A DNA stretch of 53,132 nt from Bacteroidales bacterium UBA6192 (GTDB lineage Bacteria > Bacteroidota > Bacteroidia > Bacteroidales > F082). Position 1 is the first letter of the stretch. Every line of letters starts with the position of its first letter. The stretch is from positions 1-53,132 of the forward strand of contig DITE01000016.1 of the NCBI GenBank assembly GCA_002422725.1. Reading direction: 5' to 3'. The notes under the pieces were generated by a model. The model made no database searches and had not been told where the DNA came from. It saw nothing but the letters and a program-made list of their open reading frames with translations. This document shows, piece by piece, positions 1 through 9,397 of the stretch. The position numbers and the translations under genes were made by a program.

Positions 1-2
1 CT

Positions 3-1748
3 GGTGATATCGTCGATATCATGATTGATGCCCGTGCAGCACGTGATTTTGGCGGACCCAATGTTGTGAAAACCCTTGAGGATCATAATCTGAGCATTGA
101 TGATCCATCCAAAACATTTTTTACTTTCGACACCAACCCAACCGGAAGTGATCAGAAATACGCTGTTAATCAGCAGATAGTCAGGATTTATGCCAGAAAA
201 CACGGTCTGAAGATTTATGATATTGACAAAGGAATTGGAACCCATCTGATGATGTCGGAAGGGCTGGCATGGCCCGGATCAACTGCAGTAACAACCGACT
301 CGCATGCCAACATTCTTGGTGCTATAGGTGCATTCGGACAAGGCATGGGCGATCAGGATATAACGGCCGCATTCCACCGTGGATCCGTTTGGTTCAAAGT
401 TCCGCCATCGGTAAAAATTAACCTCATCGGTCAACGCCCACCGCGCATAAGTGCCAAAGACATTGTTCTGAATCTGCTAAACCGGTTTGGCGCGAACGAA
501 CTGCTGGGCTACTCCGTTGAATTTTATGGTGAAGAAGTCGATCGATTAACCCTCGATGAAAGGATTACCATAGCTTCCATGGGAACCGAAATGGGGGTTA
601 TCATCCTGCTGTTTCCGCCCAATGATGAAGTCATGCAGTATTGTGAAGAGCGAACAGGCAGGCAGCTTCTCAGAATTTTGGCCGATGCTGACGCTACATA
701 CGATCAGGTTTTTGATATCGATATCAGTAAATTTGTGCCTATGGTTAGCCGTCCGGGCAAACCACATGATGCTGTTGACATCAAAGAAACCTCCAAAATA
801 AAAATTGACTCAGCTTTTATCGGTAGTTGCACAAATGGTCGGATTGAAGACCTGCGTATTACCGGCAAAATACTGAAAGGCAGAAAAGTAGCTCCCGGAG
901 TGGTGTTGAAAATTGTACCATCGACCGATGAAATCTGGCAACAATGTATGGATGAAGGACTGTTGCGCATCTTTAAAGATGCCGGAGCCCTGGTTTCCAA
1001 TGCAGGATGTGCGGGTTGCGCTGCCGGCCAGGTTGGTCAGAATGGCCCGGGTGAAATAACAATCAGTACAGGCAACCGCAATTTTCCAGGCAAGCAGGGC
1101 AAAGGAAGTGTCTACCTGGCATCGCCGGCTATTGTGGCAGCATCGGCAGTTGCAGGCTATATCACCACAGAAGATGCCATACCGAAAAATCCAGCACTAT
1201 TTGAAACCGGTTCAACGGTAAAAGCAGCTAAGATAGTGGAGCAATCCCACAACACTACTGAAAAGCCAATTATCATTGAAGGAAAAGCATGGTTTATACA
1301 GGAAGATAATGTGGACACCGACATGATTTTCCATAACCGCTATCTGGCTATAACCGAATTGAAGGAGATGGGACAGTACACCTTTGATAATCTCGCTGGA
1401 TATGAAGACTTCAGCAAAAAAGCTGAACCGGGCGATATTGTGGTAGTTCAGAAGAATTTCGGAAGTGGCAGCTCAAGGCAACAGGCTGTAGATTGTTTTA
1501 TATCTCTTGGAATTCAGGCTGTTATTGCAGAATCCTTTGGAGCTATTTACGAGCGTAACGCCATTAATGCCGCCTTCCCCATCATGACCTATACCAAACT
1601 CGATGGACTAAAACTGGAAGAAGGAGATACCATCAGGGTTAATTTTGAAACCGGTCTTATCGAGAACCTCAGCAAAAACACACGCATCAACGCCAACCGT
1701 TTTGCTGATGTGCAACTTGAGATATATCAGCAAGGTGGATTGTTTTAG
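3..1748 (+). CDS. Fused LeuC/LeuD-type hydro-lyase (aconitase superfamily), 5' end cut by window edge
   Basis: This is an iron-sulfur dehydratase of the 3-isopropylmalate/homoaconitate branch, with large and small subunits in one chain. The frame is open from base 3, six codons before the first ATG at 21, and the residues there (GDIVDI) fit the family, so the true start lies outside the window. Counting from the Met at 21, the [4Fe-4S] ligands are Cys270 (GSCTNG) and Cys330/Cys333 in an NAGCAGC motif. The usual motif is GCGPC, so the second loop is unusual. After about residue 415 comes a LeuD-like swivel domain with DNVDTD near 430 and GSGSSRQQ near 480. The substrate cannot be told from sequence: 3-isopropylmalate, homoaconitate and citrate are all possible. 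A classical aconitase is encoded at 15672, so a non-citrate role is likely (inference). Confidence 0.85.
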   Translation, partial: GDIVDIMIDARAARDFGGPNVVKTLEDHNLSIDDPSKTFFTFDTNPTGSDQKYAVNQQIVRIYARKHGLKIYDIDKGIGTHLMMSEGLAWPGSTAVTTDSHANILGAIGAFGQGMGDQDITAAFHRGSVWFKVPPSVKINLIGQRPPRISAKDIVLNLLNRFGANELLGYSVEFYGEEVDRLTLDERITIASMGTEMGVIILLFPPNDEVMQYCEERTGRQLLRILADADATYDQVFDIDISKFVPMVSRPGKPHDAVDIKETSKIKIDSAFIGSCTNGRIEDLRITGKILKGRKVAPGVVLKIVPSTDEIWQQCMDEGLLRIFKDAGALVSNAGCAGCAAGQVGQNGPGEITISTGNRNFPGKQGKGSVYLASPAIVAASAVAGYITTEDAIPKNPALFETGSTVKAAKIVEQSHNTTEKPIIIEGKAWFIQEDNVDTDMIFHNRYLAITELKEMGQYTFDNLAGYEDFSKKAEPGDIVVVQKNFGSGSSRQQAVDCFISLGIQAVIAESFGAIYERNAINAAFPIMTYTKLDGLKLEEGDTIRVNFETGLIENLSKNTRINANRFADVQLEIYQQGGLF

Positions 1749-2031
1749 TTGATTGCCGGAAATAAAGTTTGACTTACTAATCGCCCTGTAATTTGTGTTT
1801 CATGCCGTTAAAAAAAATCATGAGACTGAAATCCATGAGGTGTATTCACTTTGGTGAAAATTCATTTACGATAGAAAATCATTTTGCCGGTTATCATTTT
1901 ATCATGAAATGTGATCAGCACACTCAAGAATAACATGCTCATTTGGCAAAAGAATCCTTGAAGACTACTTTGCCATGACCTGTCCTCCCAGGTTGACAAC
2001 CTAATGAATTCGCTTTTTGAGAAAATGGAAT
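1749..2031. other. Intergenic stretch between convergent genes
   Basis: These 283 bases separate the dehydratase gene (plus) from the convergent membrane protein gene (minus). I found no convincing ORF, RNA gene or strong terminator hairpin. The sequence is AT-rich with short A and T runs. Confidence 0.5.
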
Positions 2032-2640
2032 TTATAACCTGAACCAGGCTGCGTCGAGGCTTGCCGCGCGTTTTTTACAGGAATCCCTCTTTTTGATAAT
2101 GGTGAGGTCATCGCCTTTGAGCGTGAACAAATATTGCCCGGGATCGATGCCACAGTCCTTATCCGACTCATCATTGATCACCGTAAAAGCACCCTTCGAT
2201 ACTTTTATACTTCCTTTCATTGGCTTACGGGAATCAATCGACGGAAAATCGATGGCATAAGTTTCTCCTGAAATAGTCAGCATGGCACCGTTAATTGTGC
2301 TTACCCAGGTACCCACAATTCCTGTCACGGAAGGTTTGTCGGTTTTCTTCAGGCTATCAGTAACAAGCTTCTTCTGATCAGGTTTGATGTTGGTAACGGA
2401 ACCCTCGACGAGATTAACTTTGTCAGGCAACAAGGTTGTATCGTTTGCTTCCAATGTTGGAACTATCTCGCTGAATGCAGGTGCTTTATGTCTTTGCATT
2501 TTGACAATCAGATAGCTCACTGCCAATGAAATGATCAGCAATGCTGCGAAAAACAAAAGCAAACGCAGTCCCAGACCCATTTTGCTTCTATTTCTGCTGC
2601 TGCCTCCTGTTTTTCTTGCCGGCTTTTTCTTTGCTGTCAT
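2032..2640 (-). CDS. Hypothetical single-pass membrane protein
   Basis: The function is not recognised. The 202-residue product has a very basic N-terminus (about residues 1-22, many Lys/Arg), one hydrophobic helix at about 25-46, a Pro/Thr/Lys-rich linker to about 105, and a C-terminal globular part starting GIVGTWV. That part reads like a small lipocalin-like or beta-sandwich domain (GTW opening, alternating hydrophobic strands, two Cys). The topology suggests a cytoplasmic N-terminus with the domain in the periplasm. It lies 26 bases downstream of the lolA-like gene, itself 12 bases after ftsK, so it is probably the last gene of that operon. An envelope-related role is inference from context only. 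Confidence 0.75.
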   Translation of the reverse strand: MTAKKKPARKTGGSSRNRSKMGLGLRLLLFFAALLIISLAVSYLIVKMQRHKAPAFSEIVPTLEANDTTLLPDKVNLVEGSVTNIKPDQKKLVTDSLKKTDKPSVTGIVGTWVSTINGAMLTISGETYAIDFPSIDSRKPMKGSIKVSKGAFTVINDESDKDCGIDPGQYLFTLKGDDLTIIKKRDSCKKRAASLDAAWFRL

Positions 2641-2666
2641 TTGGTTGAAGTTTTAACTCCACATGT

Positions 2667-3305
2667 CTATCTCATGTCAACTACCTCAGCATTTGGAAAA
2701 TCTGAAGGTCTGAAGGTAAACATCTTGTCGTCAGTTTTCACATCCGGGACAAGTTTATCAATGGTATAAATGAAGGTATTGTTGTTTTCAAACATGCTGA
2801 AATTGGCAATCTGCATTTTCCGTTCATCAATGCCAATGTGTATCTTGGTGAACTTCTTCCCAGTTAAAGGTTTCAGTTCAATGGTTTTGAGTCCTCTGGC
2901 TGCATTCTGTTTATCGTTGACATAGACAGCCTTATAATCGTTGTAGTAAGCCGTGAGTATTTTGCTTGGCGTCATAGCGTCCTCGCCCAGATCAGCATCG
3001 CTTACCATCACTTCTTCACTTTCTGCCAGATAAGTCCACACTGTTTTGCCATCGCTGATCACCGTTTGACCGGCAACAATCAATTTGTAAGCATCGTTTC
3101 TGATAATTACCAAGCCTTCTTTGAGTTCATCAATTCCGGCACCTTCATTCAGCATCCTGTAACTAAAAAATACTTCGATTGATTTATAAGAATTCGTCTT
3201 ATCGATAACCTCTTTTAGCAATTCATCTGCTTTTTTTTGTGCGGTTGACATGACAGAAGACAGTAGTAAAACATTTATGATCAGTAATTTGATGAGTATT
3301 TTCAT
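2667..3305 (-). CDS. lolA: LolA-like outer-membrane lipoprotein carrier protein
   Basis: The 212-residue periplasmic protein has a signal peptide at about residues 1-22 ending in STAQ. The rest follows the LolA pattern of an unclosed beta-barrel: an early helix around ADELLKEVIDKT, then strands carrying GLVIIRNDAYKL, VISDGKTVWTYL and a C-terminal TFRPSDFP segment. LolA proteins carry lipoproteins from the inner membrane LolCDE complex across the periplasm. The gene sits 12 bases downstream of ftsK, an arrangement I associate with Bacteroidota genomes, and is followed by a membrane protein gene. Expression probably comes from the ftsK promoter. Assignment to the LolA superfamily is fairly safe; substrate range is not known. 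Confidence 0.85.
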   Translation of the reverse strand: MKILIKLLIINVLLLSSVMSTAQKKADELLKEVIDKTNSYKSIEVFFSYRMLNEGAGIDELKEGLVIIRNDAYKLIVAGQTVISDGKTVWTYLAESEEVMVSDADLGEDAMTPSKILTAYYNDYKAVYVNDKQNAARGLKTIELKPLTGKKFTKIHIGIDERKMQIANFSMFENNNTFIYTIDKLVPDVKTDDKMFTFRPSDFPNAEVVDMR

Positions 3306-3317
3306 ATTTATCTGTAA

Positions 3318-5786
3318 TTATTTACTGTAGATATCCTTCAAAAACTGTTCCAAAGCCATTTCATTGGCCACTTTTACTTCTCTGGCCTTGCTTCCTTCAA
3401 AAGGTCCGACTATTCCGGCGGCTTCCAACTGATCAATTATTCTACCGGCCCGGTTGTAACCCAGTTTAAGTTTCCGTTGGAGCAAGGATGTTGATCCCTG
3501 CTGGTTCTGAACAATAATTCTTGCAGCATCTTCAAACAACTCATCACGATCGGCCGGGTTGAAATTATCGTCCGGAAAATCTTGTTCTTCAGCATATTCA
3601 GGCAGGTGAAAAGCGTCGGGGTAACCCCTTTGTGAACCAATGTAATCAGTAAGTCTTTCAACCTCAGGCGTGTCGATAAAAGCGCATTGGAGACGAATCA
3701 GGTCGTTGCCAGTTGAAAACAACATATCGCCTCTGCCAACCAGTTGGTCGGCTCCACCCGTATCAAGAATTGTGCGTGAATCGATACGCGAGATAACCCT
3801 GAAAGCAATACGGGCTGGAAAGTTCGCTTTAATGGTTCCTGTAATGATATTAACCGATGGGCGTTGGGTGGCAATAATAAGGTGTATACCAACAGCGCGA
3901 GCCAATTGAGCCAGACGTGTAATGGGCCCTTCAATTTCCTTTCCGGCTGTCATAATCAGGTCGGCAAACTCATCCACCACAAGTACAATATAAGGCAGAA
4001 AACGGTGCCCATCGTTTGGGTTTAGCCTGCGCGATTTAAACTTAGTGTTGTACTCTTTGATGTTGCGAACCTGTGCATCCTTGAGCAACTCATAGCGGTA
4101 ATTCATCTCAATGGTAAGCGAGTTGAGGGTACGTACCACTTTGCGGGTATCGGTGATGATGGCCTCTTCCGAATCGGGCAGCTTGGCCAGATAGTGTCGT
4201 TCGATCCGGCTGAAAAGACTGAGTTCAACTTTTTTTGGATCGACCATAACGAATTTAAGCTCCGATGGATGCTTACAATAAAGCAGAGAGGTGATGATAG
4301 CGTTGAGTCCCACCGACTTGCCCTGACCAGTTGCGCCAGCCATCAGGATATGGGGCATTTTAGCCAGATCGGCCACAAAACTTTCATTGGCAATGGTCTT
4401 TCCAAGGGCAAAAGGCAACTCGTAATTGTTTGATATAAACTTTTCCGAGCCGATTATGGAGCGCATCGAGACAATTTCAGGCTTTTTATTGGGCACCTCA
4501 ATGCCCACAGTGCCTTTGCCGGGAATTGGCGCTATAATGCGTATTCCCAATGCTGAAAGACTTAGTGCAATGTCATCTTCGAGTCCTTTGATACGCGAAA
4601 TACGAACCCCTGGTGCGGGAATAATTTCATACAATGTGACGGTAGGCCCAATTGTGGCCTTTATTTTTTCAATCCCAATGGCATAATTCCCAAGGGTTTC
4701 AACAATGCGATTTTTGTTGGCTTCCAATTCATCGCGGTCTACTGTTATGGTTCCGTCGCCGTAGGCATTCAGCAAATCCAGTGGCGGGTATTTATAATCA
4801 GGCAAATCGAGTGTAGGATCAAACTCCGTGTCGAGTCCCTGATGAGCAATTGTCCCCTTGCTTTTGACCTTTTCAGATTGAACAGGTTCGACACTCAGCT
4901 CAACACCCGAGTCAGACATTGCAACTTCAGGCACTTCATCCTCAATATTTTCCGGTTCCACCACCTCGTCTTCAACAATATGTCTGAAATTACCCGTGCC
5001 GGTCTCAGGTTTTTCAAATTCAACCTCCTCATGATCTTTAACTGCATACTCCACAACATTATACTTATCCTCCTGCATTCCAACAGGTGGTTTTGGAGCA
5101 GGTGGTGATTCTTTGTCAGGCTTCGTTCTTTCGGGAAGCCTGAACGACATATTAAACATAATAATCAGGTAGGCAAGCATAGTGAATACCAGGAGGATTA
5201 TCAATCCCACATTCCCGATTACGCTCTGTAGATAATGCGTCACAAAATATCCAACAACACCCCCCAGTATATTCATGGGATCGGCTGGAAAAATAAAAGA
5301 CAAGGTTACCGGCAACCACAACAGGGAGAAGATCGATAGCTGCCAGATTTTCCATCCTCCAATTACCTTGTAGCCCGAAAGCAGTTTTATTCCGAAAATA
5401 AGCATCAGAAAAGCAATGAAATAAGCACCAATTCCAAAACCCTCCTTAACCAAAATCTGGGATAAATAAGCCCCCAAATTGCCGGTGTGGTTGCTGATTG
5501 CCATATCCGTGTCGAGAAAAACCCTCGACAAAGGCGCTGTCGACAGAATATCATCGGTTATGAAGTTGAACCAATGGTATAAAAAAGAAGAAAAGGCCAG
5601 TATCAAATAAACGGAAAGAAAAAACAAACTGATGCCAATGAGTTTAATAGCTCTTTCGTCGCGATACCACGGAATGCTGGTTTTCTTTGGCTCAACCTTC
5701 TTCCTTACAGGCTTTGCAGACTCCGTAATAACCGGATCCTCAGGTTTGAAAGTATTCGTTTTGAACTTATTCTCGGGACGCGACAT
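3318..5786 (-). CDS. ftsK: DNA translocase FtsK/SpoIIIE
   Basis: The 822-residue septal DNA pump moves chromosome termini and supports dimer resolution during division. There are four to five membrane helices at about residues 48-75, 115-137, 145-168 and 190-213, then an acidic Pro/Glu-rich linker to about 320 that is much shorter than in E. coli FtsK. The motor follows, with Walker A GATGQGKS near 484-491 and Walker B VLVVDEFADL near 600. A C-terminal winged-helix gamma domain (about 745-815, LLQRKLKLGYNRAGRI) would read the polar KOPS-type sites. The ATG at 5786 is preceded by a good Bacteroidota promoter (5812-5840). The gene leads an operon with the lolA-like gene and a membrane protein. 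Confidence 0.97.
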   Translation of the reverse strand: MSRPENKFKTNTFKPEDPVITESAKPVRKKVEPKKTSIPWYRDERAIKLIGISLFFLSVYLILAFSSFLYHWFNFITDDILSTAPLSRVFLDTDMAISNHTGNLGAYLSQILVKEGFGIGAYFIAFLMLIFGIKLLSGYKVIGGWKIWQLSIFSLLWLPVTLSFIFPADPMNILGGVVGYFVTHYLQSVIGNVGLIILLVFTMLAYLIIMFNMSFRLPERTKPDKESPPAPKPPVGMQEDKYNVVEYAVKDHEEVEFEKPETGTGNFRHIVEDEVVEPENIEDEVPEVAMSDSGVELSVEPVQSEKVKSKGTIAHQGLDTEFDPTLDLPDYKYPPLDLLNAYGDGTITVDRDELEANKNRIVETLGNYAIGIEKIKATIGPTVTLYEIIPAPGVRISRIKGLEDDIALSLSALGIRIIAPIPGKGTVGIEVPNKKPEIVSMRSIIGSEKFISNNYELPFALGKTIANESFVADLAKMPHILMAGATGQGKSVGLNAIITSLLYCKHPSELKFVMVDPKKVELSLFSRIERHYLAKLPDSEEAIITDTRKVVRTLNSLTIEMNYRYELLKDAQVRNIKEYNTKFKSRRLNPNDGHRFLPYIVLVVDEFADLIMTAGKEIEGPITRLAQLARAVGIHLIIATQRPSVNIITGTIKANFPARIAFRVISRIDSRTILDTGGADQLVGRGDMLFSTGNDLIRLQCAFIDTPEVERLTDYIGSQRGYPDAFHLPEYAEEQDFPDDNFNPADRDELFEDAARIIVQNQQGSTSLLQRKLKLGYNRAGRIIDQLEAAGIVGPFEGSKAREVKVANEMALEQFLKDIYSK

Positions 5787-5811
5787 GAAGATGATGACCT
5801 TGTATAACCTG

Positions 5812-5840
5812 CAAAAGTAACAAATTAATATAGCTACAAA
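5812..5840 (-). promoter_or_regulatory. Bacteroidota-type promoter of ftsK
   Basis: Read on the minus strand there is TTTG (5840-5837), a 17-base spacer and TACTTTTG (5819-5812). This matches the known Bacteroidota sigma-factor consensus TTTG / TAnnTTTG. The ftsK start codon begins at 5786, about 25 bases after the -7 box. It is the best two-box match in the window. Confidence 0.6.
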
Positions 5841-6091
5841 ATAGTCTGGTGAAAAAAGAGGATATACAGCAATACAGAAGTGTCAGGCATATTAAAAAAG
5901 GTCACCAAATAAAGTCGATACCAACAATGAATGAACGGCTGCACTTGCAAAACACGGAGCGACTAACCAAATCCAATCTATTCAATGTCAACTAAGAGCA
6001 TTTTCAATCACTTGCCCCGCCTGGAATGAAACAGAAGTAGCTAAAACCCCTTCAAACCAACCTGACATGCCAAAAAAAGACATGCTGATGC
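5841..6091. other. Intergenic region upstream of ftsK
   Basis: The 305 bases between ftsK and the DUF4625 gene hold the ftsK promoter at one end. The rest shows only short broken reading frames and no clear hairpin terminator or RNA gene. Confidence 0.45.
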
Positions 6092-6541
6092 TTATGGCAA
6101 TTCGATCTCAATGGCAATAGATATCCAGCTTTCATTCCCGGCCTTATCCGTACAATAAACCAGAAAATGATAATCACCTGTATGGATGGCTACTCCATCG
6201 ATCATGGAAGGAATAACAATTTCATGGTGATTCACTTGTATGTTTCTTTGTCCGGGTTCAAAATCCCAGCTTTTCTGAAAAGACCATTCGCCCTCATCAT
6301 CTGTGCTTTTGTGATCGTGCCCGTCTTCATTCGGGTGAATATCAATTTTGTATGATTTAAGCTCCATATTATCAAGGAAATAAGCTTCAAAATGCAAGTC
6401 ATCACCGGCAAAAAGCACCTGCCCATCGAAAGGTTCATCAATCAATATTTCAGGTTTTTGCGTGTCACCATCATTTTTACTACAGGATGAGAAGACTACA
6501 ATAAACATCAATATGATGTATGTCAAAAAATTGTATTTCAT
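6092..6541 (-). CDS. DUF4625-type lipoprotein with His-rich loop
   Basis: This 149-residue lipoprotein has a hydrophobic leader and lipobox ending at Cys20 (VFSSC). The mature part is an Ig-like beta-sandwich resembling DUF4625, with PEILIDEP near 30 and a C-terminal strand with TDKAGN. Likely metal ligands stand out: His69, His75 and His77 in an acidic loop (about 69-84), His105-His106, His120 and His125. It lies 164 bases downstream of the small CxxC membrane protein gene and on the same strand as the Fur-like repressor and TonB receptor. A role in surface or periplasmic binding of zinc or a related metal is inference from those residues and the neighbours. Whether it shares their transcript is not shown. 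Confidence 0.75.
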   Translation of the reverse strand: MKYNFLTYIILMFIVVFSSCSKNDGDTQKPEILIDEPFDGQVLFAGDDLHFEAYFLDNMELKSYKIDIHPNEDGHDHKSTDDEGEWSFQKSWDFEPGQRNIQVNHHEIVIPSMIDGVAIHTGDYHFLVYCTDKAGNESWISIAIEIELP

Positions 6542-6705
6542 AATAAAGGATATTAAGATTTGTAAATAATAAAATAATTTCCATCAGGAATGTGGATAGG
6601 ATAAAATGTGCCTCAGCCCTCCTGAATGGTTAAACCAATACGTGCAACAAGCGGAATTCGCAACCAGAAAGTCAATGATTCCTGATGCAGTGCGTCCGGT
6701 TGAAT

Positions 6706-7032
6706 TCAATATAATGGAGGACCACGCAAAAAGCGCTGTGATGGAAGTAATGATTGGTAGGGCTTCAGCTGACTAATCAATACCACTTTTTGGATAAACA
6801 GGACAAATACAAACAGCGTCAGGATGTTGGTTGGTTTTACAACAAAGAGGGAATAATCACATTCGGCACAGGTATTGTCAGGTGTAAGCACAACCGATTC
6901 CCTACTTACCAGTACATCAAAACAAGAATGGACGAAAAGTCTGTGCAGATCCTGTTTCACTCCTGGTATGAGGAATAAAACCAGAAATGCAATGGCAGAA
7001 ATGATTCGTTTATGTGTGCGTTGCCTATTCAC
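6706..7032 (-). CDS. Small two-helix membrane protein with CxxC motif
   Basis: The function is not recognised. The 108-residue protein has hydrophobic helices at about 9-25 and 68-88. The segment between them carries His30, His35, Cys37 and a CAEC motif (Cys55, Cys58) in PDNTCAECDY, and the tail ends RGPP. The start codon overlaps the end of the TonB receptor gene by 8 bases, suggesting translational coupling. The Cys/His loop would face the periplasm if both ends are cytoplasmic, so metal binding or handling is a reasonable guess for a partner of the receptor. The gene order and coupling are seen; the role is inference. Confidence 0.7.
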   Translation of the reverse strand: MNRQRTHKRIISAIAFLVLFLIPGVKQDLHRLFVHSCFDVLVSRESVVLTPDNTCAECDYSLFVVKPTNILTLFVFVLFIQKVVLISQLKPYQSLLPSQRFLRGPPLY

Positions 7033-9397
7033 TCCTTAATCGATTGGTTAAAGGAATAGTAAGCAATAGTTGAACATTCCTGCCTGCTTCGGGCAAGCCA
7101 ATCTGCCTGTAAAAACTCAAGTGGTTCCAATAACGGGTATTGAACAGATTTTGAACTTGAAAATCAACTCCAAGGGGAAAGTACTTTGTGAGGATCTTTG
7201 TCGACAGATTCAAATTAACCAGCTGATAAGAAGGTGTTTCCATTTCGTTACGTGCATGTTGGTTTTGTGCTGCAACGATTTTCGTTTCCAACCCGGCTTT
7301 CGTTTGGTGCAAGAACTTCCAATAGGCAGGGAAACTGTACTCCAGGCTTAACAATCCCGATAAGGGAGGGATAAAAGGCAAGGGATAGGTTCCATCTGAA
7401 GCCATCACATATTCAACAGAAACATGCAAGTCGATGTTATTATATGGTTTATAGTGAATGGACAATTCGCTTCCGAACCGATATGCTTCAGACTGAACAT
7501 AAGTGTAAATTTGCCCTGCGTCGGCCTCCTCCACTTCTTCTCCTCCGGGCAACAGGTAACTGCCTGACGGGTTTAGATAAATGAAATTCGGGAAATAGCC
7601 TGCAAAAGGACTAAACTCGATTGAGAATCTTTTTCGAGTCATACTAAGCCCAATATCAAACTGATAAGCTGATTCCGAACGAATGGTCGTGTCGCCAAGT
7701 TCATACCGGAACGAGCCGTGATGAATTCCATTGCTGCTCAACTCGGCAGCACCGGGCATTCTGAAGCTTTTTGCCAGATTGGCTTTGATATGAAAACCCC
7801 TGTCAAGAGGCATTCCCAGTCCGACAGCCCAGCTGATATCATGGTAAACACCTCTGAAATCGGGTGATTTTGTACGACCGGTATAGGGTGAACTATAGGG
7901 CTCAATATCGATAATTCCCAAATCATAACGCAATCCGGTCTGCAGCAGAATCTGTCGGGCAAATGTCCAAGTGGAAGTAAGAAACAAACCAGTCATATAT
8001 CGCTGAAATTCGGGTAAAAGAAACATATAACCAGCCTTGCGGTTATCCTGCATTTGGGCATTGACTCCAATAGTCCATGTACTACGCTCTGAATCGAGCG
8101 AACGAACAGCATTCAAGGTCAAAGTGTGTAATTTCCACTCCAGTTCGAGTTCTGGGTTCACAGTGGGTGGCTGCTGTGAAGGATAGTGGGTATGAAAAGC
8201 AGACCATTCCTGACGGTGGTTTTGCTGCATGGAAACATCAAGCTGATAATGGCCTTTCTGTCTTTTAATAAACACATTGCCAGACAATTTAAAATGATTC
8301 ACCTGCTGATATGGCAGGTCAATGTTCCGGTTATCGCCGTCACTCTTCAGGTTATTGATATTTGGAATTCCGTGCGATCCCGGGAAAAAACCGGCTTTAG
8401 CAAATACATTACTAGTAGTGAATGAAATCTTGCCCCAGGGTTTCAAAGTGCCCGCCATCACATAAAAATTTTTCTCTGTACCGGCAGTGTTTTTCAATGT
8501 TTTATTGTAAATCGGCAAGTTGTACCGATTGTAAACAAACTTAGTGGCCGGAACCTGATAATCCCCAAAATCGGTCCAGGTTAGCCTTGCATAGGCAAAA
8601 AAATCGTCCTTACGCATCCTTGACATGATGGAGCCCCCCAATGAATTATTCACCGATCTGAAGGCTGTTTTCAGGTTGGTTTCAATAGTGTTCGGACTGG
8701 CAAGAGACGGAGCTTTAATGTGGATTACCCCCCCAAGGGCATCCGACCCGTATTGAAGTGATGCCGGGCCTTTTATGATTTCAATCTGTTCAGCAACATA
8801 CTGGTCAATCTCGAGGCCATGGTCAGCACCCCATTGCTGACCTTCCATCTTTGTGTTGTTTTCGGAAACAACCACCCGGTTGAACCCAAGCCCGCGAATG
8901 ACAGGTTTCGACAAGCCCTGCCCCACTTCCATGGAATGAATACCTGGCAATGCATCAAGCGATTTCATCAGACTATTACCCAAATTGCGATCGATAAAGC
9001 TTGCATGGGCATGCACTACAGCCTGCGTTGTTGCTTGATTTAAAGAATTGTGCTGATGACCTTCCACGACAATTTCCTGCAAGGATAAATGGTCAGGTTC
9101 CATCACAATGTCAATGGTCTGTGATTCTCCTGTAGTGATTACTTTGTACTGATGAATGCACTTATAACCCAGATAACTCACATGAAGCCGGTAAGTTCCC
9201 GCTTTCACCCGATCAAATAAAAACGAACCACTGGAATCGGTAACTACTGTTTGCTTTGCTTCCTGCAGAAAAACATGTGCTCCCGGTAAAGCCCGGTTTG
9301 CATCAGTTCGCACTTTGCCCCGCAGGATTCCTGTTGTTTGCCCCTGGACCGCGAAAGCCAAAATAAAGATGAAGTAAGTAAGAATCAGTTTTTGCAT
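7025..9397 (-). CDS. TonB-dependent outer-membrane receptor, ZnuD-like
   Basis: The 790-residue receptor has a signal peptide (1-19, ending VQGQ), a carboxypeptidase-D-like beta domain (about 23-105, typical of Bacteroidota receptors), a plug domain (about 115-235, with PVIRGLGFNRV and LQYGSDALGGVI) and a 22-strand-type barrel to the end. The plug holds the segment GQQWGADHGLEID and several histidines (His114, His116, His129, His131, His193), and a barrel loop near 420 contains HTHYP. These resemble zinc receptors of the ZnuD type more than siderophore receptors. The gene starts inside the end of the upstream Fur-family gene (13-base overlap), which supports metal control. Zinc as substrate is inference. 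Confidence 0.88.
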   Translation of the reverse strand: MQKLILTYFIFILAFAVQGQTTGILRGKVRTDANRALPGAHVFLQEAKQTVVTDSSGSFLFDRVKAGTYRLHVSYLGYKCIHQYKVITTGESQTIDIVMEPDHLSLQEIVVEGHQHNSLNQATTQAVVHAHASFIDRNLGNSLMKSLDALPGIHSMEVGQGLSKPVIRGLGFNRVVVSENNTKMEGQQWGADHGLEIDQYVAEQIEIIKGPASLQYGSDALGGVIHIKAPSLASPNTIETNLKTAFRSVNNSLGGSIMSRMRKDDFFAYARLTWTDFGDYQVPATKFVYNRYNLPIYNKTLKNTAGTEKNFYVMAGTLKPWGKISFTTSNVFAKAGFFPGSHGIPNINNLKSDGDNRNIDLPYQQVNHFKLSGNVFIKRQKGHYQLDVSMQQNHRQEWSAFHTHYPSQQPPTVNPELELEWKLHTLTLNAVRSLDSERSTWTIGVNAQMQDNRKAGYMFLLPEFQRYMTGLFLTSTWTFARQILLQTGLRYDLGIIDIEPYSSPYTGRTKSPDFRGVYHDISWAVGLGMPLDRGFHIKANLAKSFRMPGAAELSSNGIHHGSFRYELGDTTIRSESAYQFDIGLSMTRKRFSIEFSPFAGYFPNFIYLNPSGSYLLPGGEEVEEADAGQIYTYVQSEAYRFGSELSIHYKPYNNIDLHVSVEYVMASDGTYPLPFIPPLSGLLSLEYSFPAYWKFLHQTKAGLETKIVAAQNQHARNEMETPSYQLVNLNLSTKILTKYFPLGVDFQVQNLFNTRYWNHLSFYRQIGLPEAGRNVQLLLTIPLTNRLRSE

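Noticed and set aside
6606..6776. 56-codon plus-strand frame in the gap after the CxxC protein gene
   Set aside because: It overlaps that gene on the other strand, has no family features and no promoter; probably chance.
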